From positions 1,550,001 to 1,614,000 of the forward strand of contig NZ_MINI01000028.1 of NCBI RefSeq assembly GCF_002906855.1: a stretch of 64,000 bases of DNA, in the 5' to 3' direction. Below are positions 39,183 to 47,506 of this stretch, in pieces. The translations under genes and the position numbers were made by a program. Origin of the DNA: Pseudomonas putida. GTDB taxonomy: Bacteria; Pseudomonadota; Gammaproteobacteria; Pseudomonadales; Pseudomonadaceae. How positions within the stretch are numbered: the stretch's first letter is position 1; the number at the start of each line of letters is the position of its first letter. Under the pieces are notes generated by a model. That model saw only the letters and a program-made list of their open reading frames with translations. It was not told the DNA's origin and made no database searches.

Positions 39183-39192
39183 GGAGGCCACC

Positions 39193-39738
39193 ATGAACAG
39201 TTACGTACGCCCGGCGATGAGCCTGATCCTGCTGATGACGGTCGTCACTGGCGCGCTGTACCCGCTGGCGGTGACCGGGGTTGCCCAGCTGGCATTCCCC
39301 GAGCAGGCCAATGGCAGCCTGGTGCGCGATGAGCGCGGGCAGGTGCGGGGTTCGGCCTTGATCGCCCAGGATTTCCAGGGCGATGGCTGGTTCCATTCAC
39401 GGCCTTCGGCGGGTGCTTTTGCCACCGTGGCCAGCAGCGCCAGCAACCTGGCACCGAGCAATCCGGCTCTGGCCGAACGGGTCAAGGGCGATGCTGCAGC
39501 GCTATACCAGGCACAGTTGGGGCCGGTGCCGCAGGCCTTGCTGACCACCTCCGGCAGCGGCCTCGACCCGCACTTGCCACCGCAAGCGGTGGCCTACCAG
39601 ATTCCTCGGGTAGCGGCGGCGCGGCAGATACCGGTGGAGCGCTTGCAAGCCTTGCTGGAAGAGGCCACCCTCCACCCATTGATCGGGCCACCGGTGGTCA
39701 ATGTGCTGGCCTTGAACCAGGCGCTTGATCGCCTCTAA
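39193..39738 (+). CDS. kdpC: K+-transporting ATPase subunit C
   Basis: A 181-aa single-span subunit of KdpFABC. An N-terminal membrane helix (residues ~8-30) is followed by a periplasmic domain with [20 protein letters not shown] and [17 protein letters not shown], the family pattern. ATG 39193 follows GAGGAGG. It ends 17 nt before a REP inverted pair that separates it from kdpD. Confidence 0.96.
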   Translation: MNSYVRPAMSLILLMTVVTGALYPLAVTGVAQLAFPEQANGSLVRDERGQVRGSALIAQDFQGDGWFHSRPSAGAFATVASSASNLAPSNPALAERVKGDAAALYQAQLGPVPQALLTTSGSGLDPHLPPQAVAYQIPRVAAARQIPVERLQALLEEATLHPLIGPPVVNVLALNQALDRL

Positions 39739-39754
39739 TGGGCTAGGTTGCGGG

Positions 39755-39828
39755 CCTCATCGCGAGCTTTGCTCGCTCCTACGGGGGAATGCGTTCGCCC
39801 GTAGGAGCGAGCAAAGCTCGCGATGAGG
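39755..39828. repeat. REP inverted pair with perfect 31-bp arms, between kdpC and kdpD
   Basis: Arms 39755-39785 and 39798-39828 are perfect reverse complements with a 12-bp spacer. The core (TCGCGAGCT..GCTCGCTCCTACGGG) belongs to the same family as the arms at 28844-28894. In RNA this is a very stable stem-loop that could protect kdpFABC mRNA at its 3' end and lower read-through into kdpDE. Confidence 0.92.
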
Positions 39829-39861
39829 TCCGAGACGTAAGTGCAGAACAAAGGATGAAAC

Positions 39862-42516
39862 ATGAGTGACTCCACCCGCGCAGACGCGCTGTTGGCCACC
39901 CTCCCACGCAGCGGTCGCGGTCGGCTCAAGGTCTTCCTCGGTGCCGCCCCAGGCGTGGGCAAGACCTTTGCCATGCTCCAGGCCGCCCACGCCCAGCAAC
40001 GCCAAGGCGTGCAAGTGCTGGCCGGGGTAGTCGAAACCCATGGCCGCAGCGAAACCGAAGCGCTGCTTGGCGGCCTGCTCCAGCAGCCCTTGCTGCGCAG
40101 CGAATACCGCGGTGTCACCCTCGAGGAAATGGACCTCGACGGCCTGCTCAAGGCCGCGCCGACCTTGGTCCTGGTCGACGAACTGGCCCACACCAACGCC
40201 CCCGGCAGCCGTCACGCCAAGCGCTGGCAGGACGTGCAAGAGCTGCTCGCCGCCGGCATCGACGTGTACACCACGGTCAACGTCCAGCACCTGGAAAGCC
40301 TCAACGACAAGGTCCGTGGCATTACCGGCGTGCATGTGCGCGAAACGCTGCCGGACTGGGTGCTGCAGGAAGCCTTCGAGCTGGTGTTGATCGACCTGCC
40401 GCCGCGCGAACTGCTCGAACGCCTGCGCGAAGGCAAGGTGTATGTGCCGGAACAGGCGCGGGCCGCCATCGATGCGTACTTCTCGCAAACCAACCTTACC
40501 GCCCTGCGCGAGCTGGCCATGCAGACCGCCGCCGCCCAGGTCGATGCCGACCTGGCCCACGGTTACCGTTTGCGTGGCGAAGCGGCGCCTACCTTGCGTG
40601 GGCGCCTGTTGGTGGGCGTCGATGGCGATGAGCAGGCCGAGCGCCTGGTGCGCCACGCCAGCCGTGTTGCCCAGCGCCGTCATCTGCCGTGGAGCCTGGT
40701 GCACGTCGACAACGGCCGCTTGCGTGACGAAGCCGCCCGCCAGCGCCTGCAGGCGGCTCAGCAACTGGCCGAGCGCCTGGGGGGCGAGGTGGTGTTGCTG
40801 CGTGCCGGCGAGGTGGCGCGGACCTTGATCCAGCACGCCGCCGAGCGTCGCGCCAGCCTGGTGCTGGTCGGGCAATCCCGTGACCGGCTGCGCCGTCGCC
40901 TGTTCGGCGCCGGCGTCGCCACCCGGCTGCTGCGCGAAAGCCATGGCCTGGAGATCAATGTGCTCGACCGCGACAGCCAGGCACGGCCGGCGCGTGCGGC
41001 GGTCAGCCGGGTGTGGGTCTGGCGTCATTACTTGCTGGCGCTGGTGGCCACGGTGCTGGCCGCCGGCCTGGCCTGGGGCGTGTCGAGCGTGTTGGCGCTG
41101 CCCAACATCTCGCTGGTGTTCCTCGCCGCCGTGCTGCTGGTGGCCGTGCGCAGCAGCCTGGGCCCGGCGCTGGCCTGTGCGGCGCTGTCGTTCCTGACCT
41201 ACGACTTCCTGTTCATTCCGCCGAACTTCTCGTTCAGCATCCAGCGCGAGGAAGACGTGCTGACGCTGGTGTTCTTCCTGCTCATGGCGGCCCTCACCGG
41301 CAACCTCGCGGCCCGCCAGCGCAGCCAGTTGCAGGCCCTGCGCGAAACCCAGGCGCAGACCAACCAGCTGCTCGACCTGTCGCGTCGCCTGACCGTGGCC
41401 ACTGACCGCCAGGCTGTGTTCAACGCCGCCGGTCGCCACCTCAATGGCTGGAAAGACGTGCAGGTGTGCCTGCTGGAGCGCAACAGCGAAGGGCTGCTGC
41501 ACCTGGCGAGCGGTGAAACCCAGGTCTTGAGCGATAACGAACGTGCCGCCGCCGAGTGGGCCTGGCAGCATGGCCAGGCTGCAGGCCACGGCAGTGATAC
41601 CTTGCCCAACGGGCGCTGGTGGTGGTGGCCGCTGGCAGTTGACGATCAGCCCCTGGCCCTGCTCGGGGTGCGCCCACGCTCTGGCGAGCCGTTGACTGCC
41701 CAGCGTCGGCGCTTGCTGATGGCCCTTGGCCAACCCCTGGCACAGGCCCTGGCTCGTGCCAGGCTGGCCGAACAGCTCGAAGCCGCCCGCCTGCACGGCG
41801 AAACCGAGCAGCTGCGCAGTGCCTTGCTCGCCTCCGTGTCCCACGACCTGCGCACCCCACTGACAGCCATGCGCGGCAGTATCGACAGCCTGCTGGCGCT
41901 TGGCGAGGCGATCCCCGTTGAAGATCGCCGCGAGCTGCTCGAAGGCACGCGCAACGAAGCCGAACGCCTGGACCGCTACATCCAGAACCTGCTCGACATG
42001 ACCCGCCTCGGCCACGGCGGCCTCAAGCTTGCCCGCGACTGGGTGGCCCCGGCTGATATTGTCGGCAGTGCCCTCAACCGGCTGCGCGCGGTGCTGGCGC
42101 CGTTGCACGTACACACCGAGGTGCCCGGCGAGCTGCCGTTGCTGTTCGTGCACGCCGCGCTGATCGAGCAGGCGCTGATCAATGTGCTGGAAAACGCCGC
42201 ACGCTTCTCGCCCGCGCAAGGTCGCCTGGACCTGCAGGTTTCGGTGCACGACGAGCAGCTGCACTTCGCCGTCAGCGACCAGGGCCCCGGTATCCCGGTG
42301 GCCGAACGCGAGAAGATCTTCGACATGTTCTACACCGCTGCCCGTGGCGACCGTGGTGGGCAGGGCACCGGCCTGGGCCTGGCGATCTGCCAGGGCATGA
42401 TCGGTGCCCACGGCGGGCAGATCCTGGTAGGCGAAGGCATCGATGGCCACGGCACCTGCATCACTCTATGCTTGCCGCTGCCCCAGCAACCCGAAGCCGA
42501 AAGCGAAACACCATGA
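39862..42516 (+). CDS. kdpD: Osmosensitive K+ channel sensor kinase KdpD
   Basis: An 884-aa sensor kinase for the kdp operon. The N-terminal KdpD domain carries a Walker A GAAPGVGKTFAM (residues 27-38) and a Walker B-like LVLVDELAHTN. A USP-like domain follows (about 248-370), then four membrane helices (about 388-482), a GAF-like region (about 510-620) and HisKA with SVSHDLRTPLTA (H661) and an ATPase domain (DQGPGIP, GTGLGLAI). It senses low K+/turgor and phosphorylates KdpE, with which its stop overlaps (ATGA). Confidence 0.96.
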   Translation: MSDSTRADALLATLPRSGRGRLKVFLGAAPGVGKTFAMLQAAHAQQRQGVQVLAGVVETHGRSETEALLGGLLQQPLLRSEYRGVTLEEMDLDGLLKAAPTLVLVDELAHTNAPGSRHAKRWQDVQELLAAGIDVYTTVNVQHLESLNDKVRGITGVHVRETLPDWVLQEAFELVLIDLPPRELLERLREGKVYVPEQARAAIDAYFSQTNLTALRELAMQTAAAQVDADLAHGYRLRGEAAPTLRGRLLVGVDGDEQAERLVRHASRVAQRRHLPWSLVHVDNGRLRDEAARQRLQAAQQLAERLGGEVVLLRAGEVARTLIQHAAERRASLVLVGQSRDRLRRRLFGAGVATRLLRESHGLEINVLDRDSQARPARAAVSRVWVWRHYLLALVATVLAAGLAWGVSSVLALPNISLVFLAAVLLVAVRSSLGPALACAALSFLTYDFLFIPPNFSFSIQREEDVLTLVFFLLMAALTGNLAARQRSQLQALRETQAQTNQLLDLSRRLTVATDRQAVFNAAGRHLNGWKDVQVCLLERNSEGLLHLASGETQVLSDNERAAAEWAWQHGQAAGHGSDTLPNGRWWWWPLAVDDQPLALLGVRPRSGEPLTAQRRRLLMALGQPLAQALARARLAEQLEAARLHGETEQLRSALLASVSHDLRTPLTAMRGSIDSLLALGEAIPVEDRRELLEGTRNEAERLDRYIQNLLDMTRLGHGGLKLARDWVAPADIVGSALNRLRAVLAPLHVHTEVPGELPLLFVHAALIEQALINVLENAARFSPAQGRLDLQVSVHDEQLHFAVSDQGPGIPVAEREKIFDMFYTAARGDRGGQGTGLGLAICQGMIGAHGGQILVGEGIDGHGTCITLCLPLPQQPEAESETP

Positions 42517-43208
42517 GCCAGTCCGCCACCCTGTTGGTCATCGACGACGAACCACAGATCCGCAAGTTCCTGCGCATCAGCCTCAGCTCCCAGGGCTACA
42601 AGGTGATCGAAGCCGCCACCGGCAGCGAAGGCTTGGCCCAGGCCGCGCTGGCCAAGCCCGACCTGGTGGTGCTCGACCTCGGCCTGCCCGACATGGACGG
42701 CCAGCAGGTGCTGCGCGAGTTGCGCGAGTGGAGCGCGGTGCCGGTGCTGGTGTTGTCGGTGCGGGCCAGCGAGGTGCAGAAGGTCGATGCGCTGGATGGC
42801 GGCGCCAATGACTATGTGACCAAGCCTTTCGGCATCCAGGAGTTTCTGGCCCGGGTGCGTGCGCTGCTACGTCAGGTGCCGCAGTCGGGCGGCAGCGAAG
42901 TGACGGCGAGCTTCGGGCCGCTGGTGGTGGATTTCGCCTTCCGCAAAGTGACCCTGGAGGGTGTGGAGATCGCGCTGACGCGCAAGGAGTACGCACTGCT
43001 GGCGCAGCTGGCGGGGCATCCAGGGCGGGTGATTACCCAGCAGCAATTGCTCAAGGACATCTGGGGACCGACCCATGTCGACGACACCCACTACCTGAGG
43101 ATCGTGGTGGGGCATTTGCGGCAGAAGCTTGGCGATGACCCGACGGCGCCACGCTTCATCATTACCGAGGCCGGGGTGGGCTACCGCCTGGTGGCCCCGC
43201 TTTCATGA
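42513..43208 (+). CDS. kdpE: Two-component response regulator KdpE
   Basis: A 231-aa OmpR/PhoB-type regulator. The receiver domain has the acidic pair IDDEPQ, phospho-Asp in LVVLDLGLPDMDG (D55) and the conserved lysine in YVTKPFG. The winged-helix DNA-binding domain occupies about 130-230 (TRKEYALLAQLAGHPGRVIT). ATG 42513 overlaps the kdpD stop; the longer in-frame reading would sit inside kdpD. Activates kdpFABC. Confidence 0.96.
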   Translation: MSQSATLLVIDDEPQIRKFLRISLSSQGYKVIEAATGSEGLAQAALAKPDLVVLDLGLPDMDGQQVLRELREWSAVPVLVLSVRASEVQKVDALDGGANDYVTKPFGIQEFLARVRALLRQVPQSGGSEVTASFGPLVVDFAFRKVTLEGVEIALTRKEYALLAQLAGHPGRVITQQQLLKDIWGPTHVDDTHYLRIVVGHLRQKLGDDPTAPRFIITEAGVGYRLVAPLS

Positions 43209-43220
43209 ATGAAGCAGCAC

Positions 43221-43328
43221 CCTGTAGGAGCGGGCTTGTCCCGCGAACACCGGCGGAGCCGGTGCCATCCCGTGATATGCATGGCACCGGCTCCGCCGGT
43301 GTTCGCGGGGCAAGCCCGCTCCTACAGG
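43221..43328. repeat. REP-type palindrome with 47-nt arms after kdpE
   Basis: Arms 43221-43267 and 43282-43328 are reverse complements with a single mismatch (a G-T that still pairs as G-U in RNA), spacer 14 bp. The outer part is the P. putida type REP core TGTAGGAGCGGGCTTG..CCCGCGAA; the inner part CACCGGCGGAGCCGGTGCCA extends the stem. It lies between convergent kdpE and the LysR gene and probably terminates both. Confidence 0.9.
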
Positions 43329-43342
43329 AGATATGCGTGATA

Positions 43343-44248
43343 TCAAGCCCTGGGGGGTTCTTTCTCGAACAGCTGGCGCATGACTTCCAGATAGCGCCTG
43401 GCACCCAGCCCCAACGGCCGCGGCTTCAGCCAGATGATGTCCACCCACAGCCGCAACCGGCTGGCCATGTTGTCAAACCGCACCTCGGCCAGTGCCCCCG
43501 AAGCGATCAACGGCTCCACCAGCGGCTGCGGCAAGTAGGCCCAGCCCAGGCCGGACTGCACCAGGTCGAGCGTCGCCAGATAGCTGTCGGTCAACCATAT
43601 CCGCCGCGACAGCACCATGCGCGGGTCCGAGCCGGTGGCCTTGCCCGAAGCCACGATGATCTGCCGCTGTTCGGCAAACGCTTCTTCAGGCAGCGGCGTG
43701 CCACTGTTGCTGCCTGCAGGATGACGCGGTGAAGCGACAGCCACCAGCAACTGGCTGCCCGCTTCGAGAAAGGACTCGCGCTCATCGATCCCCGGGCGTT
43801 CGAACACCAGCGCCAGTTGCACGCTGCCCTCATGCAGCAAGCGCACCGCCTCGGTCTGGGTCGCCGAGCGCACTTCGATCTCCAGGCTGGGGAACTCCTT
43901 CGCCAGGGTTTCCAGCGGCTGGCTCCAGCGGCCGGTCTGCAGCTCCGGGGCCATGGCGATGGTCAGGCGTTTTTCCAGCCCCTGATGCAGTTGCAGGGCC
44001 TGGGCGTCGAGCAGGTTGAGCTGGCAGATCACCTGCCTGGCTTGCGGCTCCAGCGCCAGGGCGGCGCTGGTGGGCAAGGCTTTACGTGTAGCGCGGTCGA
44101 ACAGAGCCAGGTCCAGCTCTGCCTCCAGTTGTGCGATGGCCATGCTCACGGCCGACGGCACCCGCCCCAGCTTGCGCGCGGCGGCAGAGAATGAGCCCGC
44201 TTCCAGCACTGCGAGGAAAATTGCCAGGGAGTCGCTGCTGAAGGCCAT
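43343..44248 (-). CDS. LysR-family transcriptional regulator
   Basis: A 301-aa LysR-type regulator. The N-terminal winged helix-turn-helix (FLAVLEAGSFSAAARKLGRV, then PSAVSMAIAQLEAELDLALF, residues ~9-55) is followed by a periplasmic-binding-like effector domain from about 90. ATG 44248 (MAFSSDSLAIF) is preferred to an upstream in-frame start. It lies 64 nt downstream of, and on the same strand as, the kinase-aminotransferase fusion gene, which it may regulate (see the candidate operator at 47318-47332). Confidence 0.92.
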   Translation of the reverse strand: MAFSSDSLAIFLAVLEAGSFSAAARKLGRVPSAVSMAIAQLEAELDLALFDRATRKALPTSAALALEPQARQVICQLNLLDAQALQLHQGLEKRLTIAMAPELQTGRWSQPLETLAKEFPSLEIEVRSATQTEAVRLLHEGSVQLALVFERPGIDERESFLEAGSQLLVAVASPRHPAGSNSGTPLPEEAFAEQRQIIVASGKATGSDPRMVLSRRIWLTDSYLATLDLVQSGLGWAYLPQPLVEPLIASGALAEVRFDNMASRLRLWVDIIWLKPRPLGLGARRYLEVMRQLFEKEPPRA

Positions 44249-44311
44249 GTCCGCAAACCTGAGAAGGAGGCCGGAAAGTATGAACACTCGCCGGCCCGCT
44301 TGACAGCCCCC

Positions 44312-47242
44312 TTACAGGCCTTCGCCAAGCACCCGGTCAATGCTGTCGACGAAGTAGTCGACGCTCGCCCGGGTGGTGCACATCGGCGGCTTGATCTTGA
44401 GGATGTTCAGGTAGTCGCCGGTCGGCTGCATGAAGATCCCCAGTTCGCGCAGGCGGTCGCACAGCAGCATGGTTTCCTCGGTCGCCGGCTCCAGGGTTTC
44501 ACGGTTGCGCACCAGCTCCAGCCCCAGGTAGAAGCCCGAACCATGCGCCGCGCCAGCCAGCGGGTGCTTGTCGACCAGCGCCTGCAGGCGCGCCTTGAAA
44601 TAGCGCCCGGTGTCGCGGGCGTTGTCCCACAGGCCTTCCTCCTGCATCACGTCCAGTACCGCCATGCCGATGCGGCAGCTCACCGGGCTGCCGCCGGCCG
44701 AGGAAAAGAAGTAACCCTCGGCCTCCAGTGCCTCGGCGATCTCGCGGCGGGTGATCACCACACCCAGCGGCTGGCCGTTGCCCATGCCCTTGGCCATGGT
44801 GATGATGTCGGGCACCACGCCCTGTTCCTCGAAGCCCCAGAAGTACTCGCCCAGGCGGCCATAACCGACCTGCACTTCGTCGGCGATGCACACGCCACCG
44901 CGGGCGCGGACCTTGGCATAGGCTTGGCGCAGGTAACCGGCCGGCAGCGAAATGCCCCCGGCATTGCCGTACACCGGTTCGCAGATGATGCCGGCCAGCT
45001 GGCGGCCACGGGCATCGAGGTCGGCCAGCTTGGCGTCGACATCGCGCAGGTAGTCGGTCGCCGTGTCGGCACCGCGGAAGCGGCCGCGGAAGGTGTTCGG
45101 TGCCTCCACCGGGTGCACCCAGTCGGGGCGGGTTTCCAGGGCCTGGGGGTTGTCGGCGATGGAGGTGGAAATGGCATCGGTGGCCACCGACCAGCCGTGG
45201 TAGGCCTCCAGCACGCTGAGCAGGTCGCGGCCGCCGCTGTAGGCCCAGGCCAGGCGGATCGCCAGGTCGTTGGCCTCGGTGCCGCTGTTGACCATGAACA
45301 CCCGGTCGAAGCCCTCGGGTGCGAGGTCGAGCAGGCGCTCGGAGAACTCGGTGATGGCGGCGTAATGGAAGCGCGAGTTGGTGTTGAGCAGCGACCACTG
45401 GCGTGCCGACTCGGCGACCATGCGTGGGTGGCCATGGCCGAGCACGGCGACGTTGTTGAGCATGTCCAGGTACGAGCGACCTTGCAGGTCGATCAGGTAA
45501 TTGCGCCAGCCGCGTTCGATCTGCGGCGGCTGCGTGTAGTAGTGCTTCTGCGAGCGGGCGAAGCTGGCATCGCGACGGGCCAGCAGGGCCTGTGGGTCGG
45601 GCAATGGTTCGGCGTCGCAATCGAAGCCCAGCAGCGCGCTAGGCGACGGGCACAGGGCCAGCCAGGCGTCAGCTTGCGACGGAGTAGCGAAGAACGGCGG
45701 CTGGATGTGGGTGTCAAGGCACAGCTGGACACTGAGAAAGCCGCAACTGCTGCCCAGCGATTGCCCTTTCGTCACGGTCTGGCCATCCGCCGGGGCCTCT
45801 TCCAGGCCTTGTAACCACAAGGCCCATTGTGGCGTGCGCAGGCAGCCGCGACCGTCGCCGTGACGTTGCCAGATGCCTGCTTCCGGCGCCTGAACCGGGC
45901 TGCCATTGGACACATGCAGTTCCACGCCCAGCGCGCAGGTGGCAGGCTCTTCGGGGCGATCGACACGGGTTTGTGACAGGCGATACTGGCCGTGCAGGCT
46001 GCAGGCCGGTGCAGGTTGCGAGCTCAGCAGCTGCTGGTCGAAGCCCGCCTGTTCCCAGTTGCCGGCTTCGCAGTGCGCGCTGAGCACGCCCAGGTCGATT
46101 CGCCTGACCGCTTGCCCGGCCAACTCGGGGAGCAGCGGCGCACAGCCCGTCAGGTCGGCGGCATCGGCCTGCAGACCGGCCGCCTGGAGAATGGCCGCCT
46201 CCATCAAGGCGAATGGCACGGCGGTGGCGGTATCGAAGATTTCCCACTCATGGGCGACGTTGTCGCGGATGTACTGGTTGTCCGGGTCCACGGCCAGTTG
46301 CTGCGCGCTGCTCAGCACCAGCACCGCTGCACGGTTGAGTACCAACGGCCACAAGGCACGCAGTTCAGCCTCGGTCAGTGGGTTGAGGGCCTGGTAGGCG
46401 CTGACCGCCGGCAGGATACGCAGCGGGTCGCCTTCGGCATGGTGCAGCAAGGCTGCGCAGGTCACTGACAGGTCGGCGATGCGCCAGGTGCGCGACAGGT
46501 CGCCGAAGTCGATCACGCCCTGCAGTTGCCACTGGCGCTGCTCGTCGCGGGCCCACACGGTGTTGTCGTCGGTGATATCCAGGTGCACGGCCTGGGTCGG
46601 CAGCCGCTGCGCCAAGGGTGCCAGGCGCTTGCTGGCCAGGCGCGTGGCCTGCTCGATACGGGTGCGTTGGCTGGCATCCTGCAGCACTGGCAGCAGGTGT
46701 TCGATCAGCGCCTGGGCATGTTGCGGGTCCCATTGCAGGGTGCGCTCCAGGCCAGGGTGGTCGAAACCGACCAAGGCCTGGTCGAGCCGTGCGCACAGCC
46801 TGCCCAGTTCAGCCATCAGGCGTGGCGGCATGTGCTTGAGGCGGGTCAGTGGCTGGCCGTCGATGTAGTCGAGCAGGCGCACCCGCAGGGGTTGCCCGTC
46901 GATGTCCATTGCCAGCAAGGTTTCGCCATCCTGCGCAGCTTGCACGGCGGGTACTGGCAAGCCCCGCTCGCGCAGGTAGGTCAGGGCGGCATGCTGCGCC
47001 TGCAGATCGACCTCGGCATAGCTGCCATGGCAGGCCTTGAGCACGAAGCGCCCTTGCGCTGTGTCCACGCGGAAGTTCAGGTCCTGCTGGCTGCCCAGAG
47101 CTGTCAGGTCGCCATCCAGGCCGTAGTGCGCTTGCAGCAGTGTATGCGCCTGGGCTTCGCTGAGAGTGGGGCTGGGCAGGCCAGAACGCTGGATCAGCGT
47201 GTCGAGGGCAGGGGAGGCGGGTTTTTGTTGTGGGCTGGGCAT
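44312..47242 (-). CDS. Fused kinase / M23-like / class III aminotransferase protein
   Basis: A 976-aa three-module protein. Residues ~30-330 are an aminoglycoside phosphotransferase/hydroxylysine-kinase-like fold with AVHLDITDDNTVW and GVIDFGDLSRTW. Residues ~430-530 resemble a peptidase M23 beta-domain (ELHVSNGSPVQAPEAGIW, DGQTVTKGQSLGS) but without the usual metal-binding histidines. Residues ~560-976 are a class III PLP enzyme with NSGTEANDLAIRLAW, CIADEVQVGYGRLG and the PLP lysine in TMAKGMGNGQPLG. In mammals, hydroxylysine kinase and 5-phosphohydroxylysine or phosphoethanolamine phospho-lyases form a similar two-step pair, so this protein may phosphorylate an amino alcohol and then eliminate phosphate. 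The substrate is unknown. Confidence 0.88.
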   Translation of the reverse strand: MPSPQQKPASPALDTLIQRSGLPSPTLSEAQAHTLLQAHYGLDGDLTALGSQQDLNFRVDTAQGRFVLKACHGSYAEVDLQAQHAALTYLRERGLPVPAVQAAQDGETLLAMDIDGQPLRVRLLDYIDGQPLTRLKHMPPRLMAELGRLCARLDQALVGFDHPGLERTLQWDPQHAQALIEHLLPVLQDASQRTRIEQATRLASKRLAPLAQRLPTQAVHLDITDDNTVWARDEQRQWQLQGVIDFGDLSRTWRIADLSVTCAALLHHAEGDPLRILPAVSAYQALNPLTEAELRALWPLVLNRAAVLVLSSAQQLAVDPDNQYIRDNVAHEWEIFDTATAVPFALMEAAILQAAGLQADAADLTGCAPLLPELAGQAVRRIDLGVLSAHCEAGNWEQAGFDQQLLSSQPAPACSLHGQYRLSQTRVDRPEEPATCALGVELHVSNGSPVQAPEAGIWQRHGDGRGCLRTPQWALWLQGLEEAPADGQTVTKGQSLGSSCGFLSVQLCLDTHIQPPFFATPSQADAWLALCPSPSALLGFDCDAEPLPDPQALLARRDASFARSQKHYYTQPPQIERGWRNYLIDLQGRSYLDMLNNVAVLGHGHPRMVAESARQWSLLNTNSRFHYAAITEFSERLLDLAPEGFDRVFMVNSGTEANDLAIRLAWAYSGGRDLLSVLEAYHGWSVATDAISTSIADNPQALETRPDWVHPVEAPNTFRGRFRGADTATDYLRDVDAKLADLDARGRQLAGIICEPVYGNAGGISLPAGYLRQAYAKVRARGGVCIADEVQVGYGRLGEYFWGFEEQGVVPDIITMAKGMGNGQPLGVVITRREIAEALEAEGYFFSSAGGSPVSCRIGMAVLDVMQEEGLWDNARDTGRYFKARLQALVDKHPLAGAAHGSGFYLGLELVRNRETLEPATEETMLLCDRLRELGIFMQPTGDYLNILKIKPPMCTTRASVDYFVDSIDRVLGEGL

Positions 47243-47317
47243 GGGCTCTACCGTTGCTGCTGGGGTTGACGGTGGAGAATCTATTCCCGATCTGGCTGAT
47301 GATGAAAGACGATCGTG

Positions 47318-47332
47318 ATCAGAATTTCTGAT
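47318..47332. promoter_or_regulatory. Candidate LysR-type operator (T-N11-A dyad)
   Basis: ATCAGAATTTCTGAT has perfect 7-bp arms around one central base and contains T-N11-A. It lies 76-90 bp upstream of the fusion gene's start, the usual place for a LysR activator site, and a LysR gene is the next gene downstream on the same strand. Confidence 0.45.
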
Positions 47333-47406
47333 GACTGAAACCGTCTGAGTTCCGGTGTTCGCTTGCCGGTGAGTGGGCCTGCCAAGGGATTGCAGTAGGG
47401 CTGACA

Positions 47407-47469
47407 GGTGCATGCCTTGGTTTTTGCAGAGTAGCTGAGATCGAGCGCCGTCCGCGAGGCGCTCGATCT
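47407..47469. repeat. Solo REP-like element with 12-bp hairpin
   Basis: AGATCGAGCGCC (47438-47449), loop of 8, GGCGCTCGATCT (47458-47469): a perfect 12-bp stem. Bases 47407-47437 resemble 28811-28843 (GGTGC.TGCCTTGG..TTTGCAG). This copy lacks the CGCGAGCT/GCTCGCTCCTACG part of the longer element, as if shortened. It lies in the 264-bp gap between the fusion gene and the ABC importer ATPase; no gene seen there. Confidence 0.75.
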
Positions 47470-47506
47470 AATAGAGCTTCATGCATTCTGCAGGCAGGCC
47501 CCCGTA

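Noticed and set aside
39757..42450. 897-codon open frame opposite kdpD
   Set aside because: Shadow of kdpD and begins in the REP repeat region.
47243..47413. 57-residue N-terminal extension of the fusion protein
   Set aside because: It would run through the candidate LysR operator and into the REP-like element; composition is not protein-like.
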